Below, piece after piece: positions 22,460 to 33,249 of a DNA stretch of 64,000 bases. Position numbers and translations under genes: made by a program. The stretch comes from Ornithodoros turicata (Eukaryota > Arthropoda > Arachnida > Ixodida > Argasidae): contig NC_088201.1 of the NCBI RefSeq assembly GCF_037126465.1, positions 83,232,273-83,296,272 on the forward strand, in the 5' to 3' direction. Each line of letters opens with the position of its first letter. The stretch's first letter is position 1. The notes below the pieces were generated by a model. It did not search any database. It saw only the letters and a list, made by a program, of their open reading frames with translations, and was not told the origin of the DNA.

Positions 22460-23677
22460 AACGTGGACAATAATCCGGCTTGTGACCAACACAAAGAACT
22501 ATATCATGTAATCGTGTACAAATTTGTACAACTCCGATTGAGGGTGCACTTGCGACAGGAGCACATGTTGGTAAAACAACGTCGTCCTCAAGCAAAACGG
22601 CACCAATGCGACCTAATTTCCATTTTTTTCTATTTCTATTCTATTTTATTGAATGAGATGTTGTAATAAAATCTGCTTGCAATTAACATATTTCTGTTGT
22701 CTATACACATTCCCATGTTTACTATTGTAAATCGTTGGTCGATACACGACTGCATGTGCAGGTGCAGTGATGACTTTAGACAAACGTTACAAAGCATTAA
22801 CAACATATTTTACAACCCATGACCAGCTCTACTAGCATATATGACAGTTTCGCTACGCCAGTATCCTTCATTCCGCTTTTACCCTCTTCCTGTCGCGAAA
22901 AATCGAGACAAACGCAACCCCGCCGCTGACGCCCAATGCGATGTGGGAGTCAAGATGCCGGCGCTCGTAGCAGACGACGGAGTTGTCGCCTCCCTGAAAA
23001 GGGGACGCGCATGGAGGCTCCCTACTGAGTTGCACCGCTGCTGTGTAACACATCTGACCCTCTGACTCAGCCTCATATATTTGCTGCGTGACAGTCGAGC
23101 TTGCATTCATGAAAGGCAAAGGAAGGGGGCCCGAGTGAGGAGGGCCACAGGGGCCTCTTGCATCTGGGTGCCGCGGACATAGTTATACTACTGCTCTTCT
23201 GTCCCAAAACACTTTTGTGAGACTGCCCATTCCTGTGCAACTCTACTCTGGTATTGATTACGCTGCAGAAACGAAGACTCACCCAACAGTACTTTGCATT
23301 CCTCTCCGCTTTCGAGCCAGGTTTGGCGCTAGGCCACAGTATGCATGGGTGACACTTCAGCAGGCACCGCCCAAGTGCTTTATATTGCTCTCTCAACTGC
23401 CATGGTGCTTCATTTATTATGAGTTGATTCTCACTGGGATGAAAGAGCATCACAACGTATGCCCACATTATTCACATGTCAGTCTAATCCCAAAAATTTT
23501 ATCCCACAATCTTGCTCTAATATTGTGCCTCATGCATATCGGCGGAAGCCACAGCACAGCCACTTACTCATATAAGAAGCTGAAAAACAAGAACACAAAG
23601 GCAGAAGGGTTTGTTTCGGTCTCAAACACTGACAGATATCTTCAAGCTCTTCAATATTGTTAGTCTGGTGCAAGCAG
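22460..23677. other. No gene recognised
   Basis: A plus-strand AATAAA lies at about 22665, but no upstream plus-strand gene is supported. Frames at 22840-23660 on both strands lack motifs. Confidence 0.4.
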
Positions 23678-24381
23678 TTACTGTAGAAGTGGTTTTTTCC
23701 GCGTGGAAAATATTTTCGCGTTTTCGAGCAGAGCTGCTTTGTGGATTGATTCGCGAGAACTTAAATTCGCGACACCGGTTTCCGGGAGTGCTTTGCTCTT
23801 GCATATCGTGCCGCCGTCAATACTCGGGCATATTTCGGCACGTACTAAGACATCCGTTGTTCACGTGGATTGCGGCATTCTAGGTCTATTCCTTTCTTCT
23901 CCTCACAGAGATGGGAGGAAAGGCCCCGTAGGAGGCCATAGTACTGGCCGCGTGCAAGTTAGCCAGTTTATTTTAGCAGTTCTTATTAATTATCACTCGG
24001 GGCACTGACCAGTTCGGTTGAGATGTGGTACTATCATTCAAGCTGGTTTTGAGAATGCGGGGAAAGGCATGTTCTGGCTTCGTGGTATAGTGGTATATTG
24101 CATGTATAGTGCAAAGCGTTTATAGGAGTAACAAAAGCATGATGAATTTTCATTTCATTTCATCTTGCCTGATGGGATAAATCAATCTTCTGCGCTTGCT
24201 TAAACTGCCTACGCTACATGGAGTAGAAAGGGTCTGGTAGTCGCGGTATAGCGTCGAACGCCGAACGATTTTCGCCCTCATATGGCCAGAGTTATTCGCG
24301 GGAACTTAAATTCGCGATTTTGGAGGTGTGCGCGAAAAACGCGAAAAATAATTCCGCGCGAAAAAACCACTTCTACAGTAA
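23678..24381. mobile_element. Inverted-repeat element, TTACTGTAGAAGTGG ends
   Basis: The left end TTACTGTAGAAGTGGTTTTT is mirrored at 24357-24381. Inside, GGAACTTAAATTCGCGA-like blocks recur (near 23757 and 24299), with CGCGAAAAA-rich arms. No target duplication is evident and there is no coding sequence. Its right end is 20 bp from the orphan exon. Confidence 0.82.
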
Positions 24382-24401
24382 TTTTTCTAATTAATACTCA
24401 C

Positions 24402-24520
24402 TCTAGGTATTCTATAAGCTCATCTTGGAGTTGCTGCTGAAGCATTTTTTCCATCTTCTCGGACAGAGATTTTCCTTTAAGAAGGGGTTGCACCATGGGT
24501 GAAAACTCTGGCAACGTAAA
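24402..24520 (-). CDS. Orphan coding exon between genes A and B
   Basis: A 119-base open segment with acceptor GCCGCCCACAG and donor GTGAGT. Only the frame opening in phase 0 is free of stops: it reads FTLPEFSPMVQPLLKGKSLS, continues helically and ends ELIEYLE in phase 2. A donor-like CCT|GTGAGTGG at 24648, 128 bp upstream, suggests it belongs to a transcript that runs out of gene A's 3' region, but no phase-compatible upstream exon could be fixed. It may be an early exon of gene B. Function unknown. Confidence 0.5.
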
Positions 24521-24655
24521 CTGTGGGCGGCAATAAAGAGAAAAGAAGAAAAAAGAAACAGTCAAACACGTAAAACAGACTACACAGCGATATTTTAATA
24601 TGAGTATAGTATATTCTTAACTGTTGCCGAAATTGTCAACCACTCACAGGGTGGC

Positions 24656-27600
24656 TTAAGGCACAAAATGTAAACATCTGGGTATGCAAATGACTTCAAG
24701 GTTCCGGTTGTAAGAAAAACACGGCCAGGGGTACAGAAGCTTGCCAGGATGCACGATTATATTGTGTTCTGTGAGTTGAAGAACAAACGCATTGATTTTA
24801 CGTTTAAACTCCTTTTGCACCATCAGTTTTGTGAGGAGGTACTGATCTCTGTCACCACGTAACACCTGCACTACTTTCACAAACCGGATTTCTGCTGTTG
24901 GGGAACTAGCAATCAGAATATCTCCTACTCTGATATCAACGTTGTTGATCACCGTGCTAAATGCACCCATCACATCGGCACCAAGTAACTCAGCTGGCAT
25001 GCCTGCTGAGACCATCTGCTCATTTACAGACACAGGAACTGTCAGCTGCTCAACATCTTGCTTGATACAGTAACCCTTCTTTGGTGCACCAGAACTATTC
25101 CACAGAGCCACAGATGAGTGCACTTGGTAAAGCTCACTAACAGAGTATGGCAGGTTCTTAAAGTTACTGAACTTCTTCGATTTTGGGATAGAATTTGTCG
25201 TCTCACAGCTCATTGTTGAGTGATGCTTTAGTGGTCCAAATTGTCTGACTTGCTCTACTAGGTGCACCAGCATGTGCATCTTTGGGATAAAATTGGATGC
25301 ACCATAACATTCAATGAACAGATTACTGTGATCTGCCACTGCTGTTTCTAAATCACTTAAGCAGTCGACGGTCATGACTGGTGAGAAGCACACCTGAACG
25401 ATCTGACACAGCAGCACAAGACATGATGCATGTGTACCTTCAGGTACAAGGTCATCTAGCAAAAAGGGAAGATGCAAAATGAGCACCAAGGCTGCACTTG
25501 CTGACGTGACTAAAGAAAGGTCAGCCTCAAGTGCACGTGGGTGATCGCTAGAGCTAACACTAGAATGAAACTTGAACTTCTGCAGACAGTCATTTAGAGT
25601 CCTACGCGTGAACAGGCAAGCAGTTCGTACACAAAACCTGAAGAAGAGAGACACTTCCCTAATGACAATTCCTTCTAACAGGATGTGCATGGGATCAAAC
25701 AAAATGTCACCTGTCAGTGAAAAGTGCTGAAACCTGTTCAAAACAGAGTCACCGTTTAGACCAAATGTGGCAGAAAGCTTTTTGCGTTCACCTTCTGTTG
25801 ATGCACTTTTGAGCTGGTCAACTTGTTGATGCACCTCACTGTCTGTCCTTAGTGGACATTGTGTGTGGTAGCTGTACCCCGTAATTTCAGAAGAGGGCAC
25901 TTTGCATCGTCGACAACTTAACTGCACATTTGGCCCAAAAGACTCCTTAAAGCCTGCAATATTATGACAGGCAAGGCTGTCGCCCATCAGTGCAATAACT
26001 GCTCCGTTAAACAGTTCCGCACCTCTCACGGTAACAAAAGTCATTCCCTCTGATGACAAACGGTTTACGGTCTCAATGCATTCCGCAAGAAGCACTTCCT
26101 TAGCCGCTGTGGATTTCAAGCTTTTCGCATTGCCAATAGCAAGCAGGAATATATTTGACACTTGGGACCGCACAAAAGGTGGCATATTTGCAAAAATTAT
26201 GTAAAATATTGTCAGTTTTCCTCTGTTTCCTCTTTTCATTCCTAATGGATTTGCTACTTCAATGTCGTCACAGTACAGCAGCATCTTGAGGGTGTTACGT
26301 TCTTTCCCCAGCAGGGCAGGATGCGACTTCACCCGCAAGCCATCATGAAAGTCTTTCAGAATACCAGTAGGACTAATTTCGCTATTTTGCGACAACCAAC
26401 CATACAAATCAGGATGCTTTAACAAGTTACAAAGCAGCTGGCTGACAGGGACATAATATGCTTTTTTCCCATCCGGTAAAATAACCTGTTCTGGTTGAAC
26501 ATAGATGCCACGTCTGATGTACTCACGTTTTCTATGCTTGTCGCAAGACAGTGAAGATAGCTCACAAGGAATACTACAAAAAGCCATAATACTTGCTACA
26601 GATACTACAACTGCATCAATGGCTTTCTTTGATGAACGATGGTTCCCCTCTAAGTTGCGACAGAGGTCTAGAAGAAGTGACTCAACGTCATCACATAGAA
26701 TATTCTCAGCAGTGTTTGAGCTGTCATGACCTGGAGGGCTACTTTGACTGTCACATACATCAGATGTGCCAAATTCTAAATTTAAGACTGGAGCATCAGT
26801 CCTTGCGGATAGGGGCGATGCAGGCACCATTGCACGGCACACAGCTACATGTTCCTTAAAACGTTTAGCGTACCGTATGCTGCTATGGCAGTGCGAGCAA
26901 ATAAATGAGGTGCGACTACACTCTGAGCAATTTTTGGAGTGCACCCTGAAACGCTGATAGTTTGTCGTAGAGAATCCACAGTATCCACAAGTGTTCAGCA
27001 CCTTTTCTCTGGAGGACTGTTCTACCGCGGCACGACAAACATTTTCAACCGCCTGCAGTATCGATGATGTTCCAAGGGGATGCTCCTGAGAAGTGCTTGG
27101 CATTTCTGCAAGTACGACAAGTTTATGTTGTAAGTATATAGCACTGATTTTTGCTTGTGAAAGCAGGTAGCAAAAGTTCACATACATACCTGCCATACCC
27201 GAGCTGTCATCCACCATCATATTACCACCACCAGTTCTGATAGCAGATGTGCAACCTGCAGTTCCTGCGAAATAGACCACTCATTAGAGCACCATCTACG
27301 CACCAAAGTCAGCCGCTGGCTATCTGTGGCGCAGTTCTTTTTTTTTTTTACTTCGAAAACATGGCTGAAAAATTTCACACACATGGTATGGCTGTGATAC
27401 CTTGACATCACTTATCGGTAAAAAAAAGCAGGCTACTCGGGCCTTGGCAAATTTTTGAAGCGGTGGAATATTACTCCTTGTCGTAAGGAAACTAAACGCC
27501 TATTTATCTACAGAATGCTGGACAAACCTGCTGCAGCCGTTGGGCCCTGACATGGTTCTTCTGTGGTGGAACTCTGACTTCCTGCAAAAACAGATGTAAC

Positions 27601-28317
27601 CTCAGCAGAGGCTAAATTTGTGTTTAGTTTAATTTTCACAGAACAAAACAGTTATGATATATCACTCCTTTACCTGAAGTGTTTAGAACAGAGTGAGCAG
27701 AAAAAGGCAGGTCTGGTTGTCTTCGCCCTGAAGTGATCAACTCTAATGTGGACTCTGTTCGCTGGGTGCGTTCTGTGCTTGCAAATATGTCTGAAACAGA
27801 TACTTTAATTATGCAGTGGCGGGTGAGCTCATCATACACAGCCTGTAGCTGTAGCAGAAACATACTTATTACCCACTGTTGATATGTGGCCTAAAACTAC
27901 CAACTTAATTTGAAAGCAATTGAAACTACTTTTTCATTATAAAATAATGAAATAGCACAAACTCAGTAGTTAGATTACAGTATTTAACAAGCTTTCATTT
28001 ACTTTCGATTAAGTAGCTGCTAGCATGTAATTACCTAAAGAGTATTCTAACTAGTAGTTTAACTACATGCAGTTGAACTGCTGCTCATCACTGTTTATAA
28101 CCTTGAACCCCCACTTTGAGGTCTTCTCTACGACAATTCACTTTCAAGACTACTCACCAACCGCGACGTGAGACACAGGGGAGTGTCCACAATATTCGCA
28201 CCATCCTGGCGGGAAAGGCCCTGACGTCCACAGCTCAGTGCTCCTCATGAATGATGTGCACTCACAGGTTGTGCACGCACCCCGGACGGTGCCTCTTACG
28301 TCCTTGTTCGTGCTCAT
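24656..28317 (-). CDS. Gene A: zinc-finger transposase-like protein of the 17.4-kb element
   Basis: Five exons with consensus borders, all introns in phase 1: 28317-28158, 27790-27674, 27581-27528, 27264-27190 and 27105-24656. They encode 951 residues. The 84-base last intron has no stop and keeps frame, so unspliced DNA also reads through it. Residues 15-50 form a cysteine-rich module (CTTCEC ... CEYCGHSPVSH). Two C2HC fingers lie at about 175-195 (CGYC...H...C) and 205-225 (CSHC...H...C). The core has GDSLACHN (Asp about 511), a CRRC pair, and FDPMHILLEG (Asp about 606); an acidic D/H-x-x-LLEG site is seen in TNP2-type CACTA transposases. It likely cuts and joins the element ends. The family is inferred from two motifs and from context; the third acidic residue is not assigned. 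Confidence 0.78.
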
Positions 28318-28899
28318 TGTATGAGGTCCAGGGCGTCTCGGACGTAAGATGCGTCACGAACGCTAAATGGAAACTACGTGTCCCGAAAATGCTCCTAGGA
28401 ATCCCTCATGGCGTAGATAAGCTTTACACTCACTCACCTGAATACCATTAACATGTGTGGGCTAAGACTGCCGATGGGGGAAGCCAATAAGGCAGATCCT
28501 CTGCTTCACACAAAGCAAAACGACGGCAGACGAAACCGCGGAACGCATGCGAAACGTGAAACCACGACGGACGCACGGACGTGAGACGATAGGCCGCATA
28601 AACGATTTTATTACTTTCGACACAGTCAGCATACGTCGTCAGGCAATTCCAGAAAAACAAATTAGAAAAGCAAATTAAAAGTAATGTCGCAGTATAAAAA
28701 GGTTTGTGGGCTCCGTGGAGGTAGGAAAGCCAGGAAAGCTTTCCTACTCCGCAGTCGTCATCCGGTTCCGCCGAGAAAATCTAATCCGAAACCGCACGCA
28801 GTTCACACGTTGTTTCGTTGTTTGTAGGCCGTGTCACTCGCGCATTACAGATCGACGAAAATTTTGTCATCTTCATCAGGTACAGAAGGGCCGCTCTCC

Positions 28900-30067
28900 C
28901 GTTTCATTTAGCAGGTACATGCCTCACTCAGCGGGTACAACGCCCGGTACCTGACTTGTACCCCATGGACTTAGAAGCTTGGAAACTTCTTTTGTGCATG
29001 CGGCTCTGTACCCGTTGCAAAGTTCCCTTCGTGTTCGCGTGTCAGTTGTGTACCTTTTGCGGTGGCGCCTGGTACTACAGGGCCGGTACACGTGCGGTAC
29101 CCAACGGGGGGCCGATTTAGAGTGTACCTCTCACGGTATAGGTGAGGCTGCTTATACCTTCTGCGTTTTGATACATTCATGTTTTTTTATACCTTTACTT
29201 CCGCAACGTGCTCTATAACATCATTCTTTTTTTTCTTGAGACGGTATCAGCTAAGTTAAACCGATATTTAATTAAGAAACACAGACATCAGTACAGTAGT
29301 ATCTGAATCCACATGGTAAGTTTGTGGCTGCATAATATCTGTATTAAACCTGCGATGATTAAATCTAGACGTCCTCACCCTTAGAGCCGCTTACCAGGCG
29401 AAGGCTGCTTCACAACTTGTCAAGTCGCCAGCGGTATATCAGTATTTGTTGCCCTGTAAATGTCTATCTCGCGATACACACTACGATGACTGCGCACTGC
29501 CAAACTCGCGAAGCGGTCTTCCTGCTGGAAACTTTTCTTTTGTTTTTCACTCCATATCTTTTTTTTTTTTTTACATGGGGAGTAATGTGGACGAGTCTTG
29601 CTTTCTACTTCACATCCTTATGCGTCTGCGCGTGTTTGTAGCACGTGTGTGTGTGTGCGTCAAAAGAAAATTTGTTTGCTTTTCTTCCCTCCAGGGGCTA
29701 GATTTTGAACTTTTCGCTATCCCGTAACGCTTGCTAAACGCTCGTGCTCCCCGGTTGACGGCCAATGCGCGTGACGGAATGAGCGCGCAAATTTTGAAAA
29801 ATAGCTATAACGATCGCTATGTGCAGATCAAGATTGAGCCCCAGATATGGTTTTTCTCGTTCCCTCCTCTAAAAATTTGTCGGAAACTGGATTAGAATCT
29901 ACCTTTGTAGCGGTATAGCTTGTGTACCCAAGAGGTATAAATTCTAGACCTCCACTAGGGTATAAACTATTTATACCTTTTCGGAAGGTATAACTTTATA
30001 CCCTAAAAGGTACGAGTTATTGCACGGGCGATTTTTACCTTAAAAGGTAAATTTTTTTCTAACAGTG
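28900..30067. repeat. Right subterminal repeat array
   Basis: GGTAC/GTACC words at 28908-29130 are followed by GGTATA/TATACC words at 29130-29200 and 29905-30060, mirroring the left arm. The segment 29128-30067 matches 39680-40486 in order, including CTTGAGACGGTATCAGCTAA and GTCAAGTCGCCA. Confidence 0.82.
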
Positions 30068-30270
30068 ACTGTGTACTCGCAGTACCAGAATAGCCGTTCC
30101 ATTACCGGAAGCAGTAGCCCAAAGATTGCGGAAATAAATGAGAGTTCAAGGTGGTATCGGAAGCCACAACGGGGATACAATTACTTCAGCAACGAAAATG
30201 GAAACGGTAACAAAAGAAATCGCATTACCCTTCCCTAATTATATTACAAATACCGAAAAGTATAACTGCT
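30068..30270. repeat. Right half of the split duplicated sequence
   Basis: It resumes the homology to 31990-32190 (CAGTACCAGAAT, CATTACCGGAAGCA, CTTCCCTAATTATA, AATACCGAAAAGTAT) that was broken at 12710. Confidence 0.82.
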
Positions 30271-30374
30271 GCCTCTATTTTGCTGGCAACCTGAATTGCG
30301 TTGCCAGCCAGGGATATTTCTTCGGGAAATATTTAAGGCAGAAAAATAGGCGATGTCAAGTTGCCGGTGATGAG

Positions 30375-30844
30375 AGAGTGATATTAAACGGTAAGAGCAA
30401 CTTATTTATTTACACATGGTAACGAGACTTTCGTGCACAAGACGGCACTTCTTCAGGTTACAAAAATATGAACATGGTACAGGAACATATATACAGTTGA
30501 TGCGGCAGTTTTGGCATGAGAGGGTAACAGGGTGATGGAAAGGATGCAAATACAGGTAAAAATGAAAAGAAAAGAAATACAAACGCAGGGTTATCAGAAG
30601 CGCAACATACCGGAGTCCAAGGGATTACACAGGAAACGAGAACGCATGTAGGTGCATTTGTGTAGGTGTATTGTAGGTGTAGGTGTACCTGTATTTGCAT
30701 CCTTTCCATCACTGCCCCATCAACTGTATATATGTTCCTGTACCATGTTCATATTTTTGTAACCTGAAGAAGTGCTGTCTCGTGCACGAAAGTCTCGTTA
30801 CCACGTGTAAATAAATAAGTTGCTCCTACCGTTTAATATCACTC
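30375..30844. mobile_element. Foldback element, arms about 170 bp
   Basis: The left arm begins GAGTGATATTAAACGGTAAG and holds GTAACGAGACTTTCGTGCAC and ACAGGAACATATATACAGTT; the right arm (30685-30844) is its mirror. No coding. Ends are not sharply defined. Confidence 0.8.
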
Positions 30845-30859
30845 TTGGAAATATTTAAG

Positions 30860-31558
30860 GGACATTTCATCCGGGGGCATCTTTTCCGGAGTCTCATCTT
30901 CCGGGGCCATTTTTTCCTACAGCCATTTGACGGCAAAATGGCATAAATGCAGGCAAGCTGGTGGATCATATCCATAATTGGGGAAGTCATTTGACGGCAT
31001 AACTTGCAACGATACAATCAATGACCATACTGCATGGGAGAAAAAACGAAGCCTCGGCATGCTACGGGAGTACCTAGACATCGGCTTCTAGACAATACTG
31101 ATTATCACGTCTTTTGTACACTAGGCTAAATTCTCCTATTCTGGAGATTCTCAACATCTATCTCTGTTCCATTATTTCCCTCCAACCCACGCTTCGCTGA
31201 TGTCACCGGAGAGGCCATCAGACCTGGCCCGCGAAAACCGGTGTGGGATAGGGTGGTAGAACAGCTGTTATATTCCGGAATTATGCCTGCAATGAGACGC
31301 TACTGCATGTTGGGAAACCGGCCCCGTGGGCACAGTCGCACATAACTTCAATCCTAATATTATGCGTGATCAGAGACGCGGAAACACATGATACACGCAT
31401 CGAAGTGTTCGTCAACATGTATTTCTCTCTCTCTCTGTTCGAGAGAGACTCGCGCAGAAGAAGCAGAAAAAAACAAAACAAAAAACAGTTGACATTTCAC
31501 CTCTGTGCAAACAGTTGCACACTACGGAAGTTAGCGGTCGGATTTTTTCAGTTTTGGC
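30860..31558. other. No gene recognised
   Basis: Short frames only; a CATCCGGGGGCATCTTTTCCGG-like degenerate direct repeat is visible near 30868-30915. Confidence 0.45.
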
Positions 31559-31559
31559 A

Positions 31560-32190
31560 AGTTATGCGAAGATACAAGTTATTTTTATTGATCATCACAT
31601 TGCGTAATGATGATATGATCACGATGCTAAGACATGCAAAGGGGTATTTGCACAAGAGATTGTGCGACATAGCACAAGTGCGGCATTTTTGTCGTAACTT
31701 GAGGCTTGTGTTGTGTTTGTCTGTTTCTATGTTCCAGCTTCAGAACAATTACTTTCCATCAGGATTATTTACTACTGATACTGTTCACCCATGGTTGTAG
31801 CCTCGGAAGGAGGTGTGGTTACACGCATCTAGTGTTGATGAACTCAGAAATCCATCTGCCCACTCTATAGGATGAAGACGTGTTTCTGGGGACTTTTTTA
31901 AATCCCTGGAGATATGCGGATCTCTATATACTGTGTACACGGGATTCTGAAGCACTTAGACAAAAGAGAGTGCTGACAGAGTATAAAGGGCCGTCTACCG
32001 TCTACTCACAGTACCAGAATGACTGTTCCATAACCGGAAGCACTAACTGAAACCTAACGGAAATAAGTTCAAGATGGTGTCGGAAACGATAAACGGGAAC
32101 AGGAATATTTCAGGAAAATGGAAACCGTAACAAAAGTACTCCCATTACACTTCCCTAATTATAGTAGAAATACCGAAAAGTATTACAGTA
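31560..32190. repeat. Uninterrupted copy of the sequence hosting the 17.4-kb element
   Basis: It is collinear with 12290-12710 plus 30068-30270. At the position corresponding to the insertion it reads AAAGGGCCGTCTACCGTC, with a small tandem CCGTCTA. It is therefore a paralogous site without the insert, diverged by roughly one base in six to ten by eye. Confidence 0.82.
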
Positions 32191-32199
32191 GGAGCATTA

Positions 32200-33110
32200 T
32201 AATAAAAATAACTCTTACTGTTTATCCCTGACTTTTCGTAGGAAACCTTCAAGCATCTTCCTCCTTCCCAGCACCTTGCTTCCTCTCCCCGTACAAAAAA
32301 AGAAAAAAAAAGAAAAGAAAAGATCTTCTAGAGTAACTGCATAATAATTGAGTTAAGAGAAAAATATGAAAGCTTGTGCAAACAGTGTTTGAAGAATTTT
32401 CGAAATAGCAGACGTAAGCAAGATTTTCCATATCGCATTCTGCACGTCTGAGGTCGGTGTGGAAGTGAAAAAGCAAGCAAGAAAGAAAGAGAATGCCGTT
32501 TGCAGAGCACCTTCTTTCCTGAAGATACACTTTCTTTTTTCATAGAAACCAATGGGCATTGTGCTGCACCTCCGTCCGGTCTCGGGCGGAAAGCCCAACG
32601 CTCTCTTATTGTTGCGAAATAGCGTAATATAACAAATCCGCTCACACGTACTGACCGTTCATGTATTTATTGTCGTCTCTTCTTGTTGTGACGTCATGCA
32701 AGGGAGGATTGGAAAATAGTACTGCTGATGTGTAATTCAAGCCATGGAGGATGTGCCAGTAAGAGGCACATCAAGTGGTATTGCAATACTTCCGCAGACT
32801 CATCTTTTTTTCTCCCAGGCGCTTGGATTTCTGCTGTGTCGATGTCACTGTGACCTCGTGCAGTAGCTAGAGTATGCAGAGTAGATCATAGTCGAGGAGA
32901 AAGTAACACCACGTGGATATGACGTAAGGCTCCTTGTTGCGCTGAACGGGGTAGTAAAATGCGTTTGAAAAATCGCACATATGTTCAAAATTAACGAGGC
33001 CTTTTCACATAATTGCTTTCCAATGCCTGCGAATGCGAGCGCGTGTGGGTTGCCATGGTAACCAACCTGTGCGTCGTCCCGCGTATCATAGATAATCACA
33101 GGCCGCGCTC
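32200..33110. other. No gene recognised
   Basis: An A-rich run (32290-32325) and short minus-strand frames; no motif. Confidence 0.45.
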
Positions 33111-33112
33111 CA

Positions 33113-33245
33113 GGTAGAAGAAGACCAATAATGTCAACGTACGCATTATCAACGCAATAGTGTTGCCCAATTATAGTTCACACTATTGCGTTCCAATGCG
33201 TGCGTGCGGCAGTGTGCGTATGCGTTGACATTCTTCTTCTTCGCA
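33113..33245. repeat. Imperfect inverted repeat
   Basis: AGAAGAAGACCAATAATGTCAACG is mirrored by CGTTGACATTCTTCTTCT, with an inner pair ACGCAATAGTG/CACTATTGCGT. Possibly a decayed MITE. Confidence 0.65.
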
Positions 33246-33249
33246 GTCC

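Larger units (their letters stand above)
12711..30067 (-). mobile_element. About 17.4-kb CACTG-ended (CACTA/CMC-like) DNA transposon
   Basis: The left end reads CACTGTTAGAAAGAAAAAT and the right end, on the other strand, CACTGTTAGAAAAAAATTT. Both arms are packed with GGTATA/TATACC and, further in, GGTAC/GTACC words, as CACTA-type elements carry subterminal repeats. A paralogous 31560-32190 sequence lacks the insert, giving an independent view of the site. The minus strand holds a transposase-like gene (24656-28317), an orphan exon, and a second spliced gene (13400-19349). A deletion derivative with the same ends is at 39442-40486. No intact target duplication remains (GCC on the left, ACT on the right). 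Mariner, hAT, foldback and tRNA-like elements are nested inside. Confidence 0.85.

Noticed and set aside
12711..30067. Maverick/Polinton or virus-like giant element
   Set aside because: No polymerase B, integrase, packaging ATPase or capsid-like frame is visible; termini start CACTG and the core gene is transposase-like.
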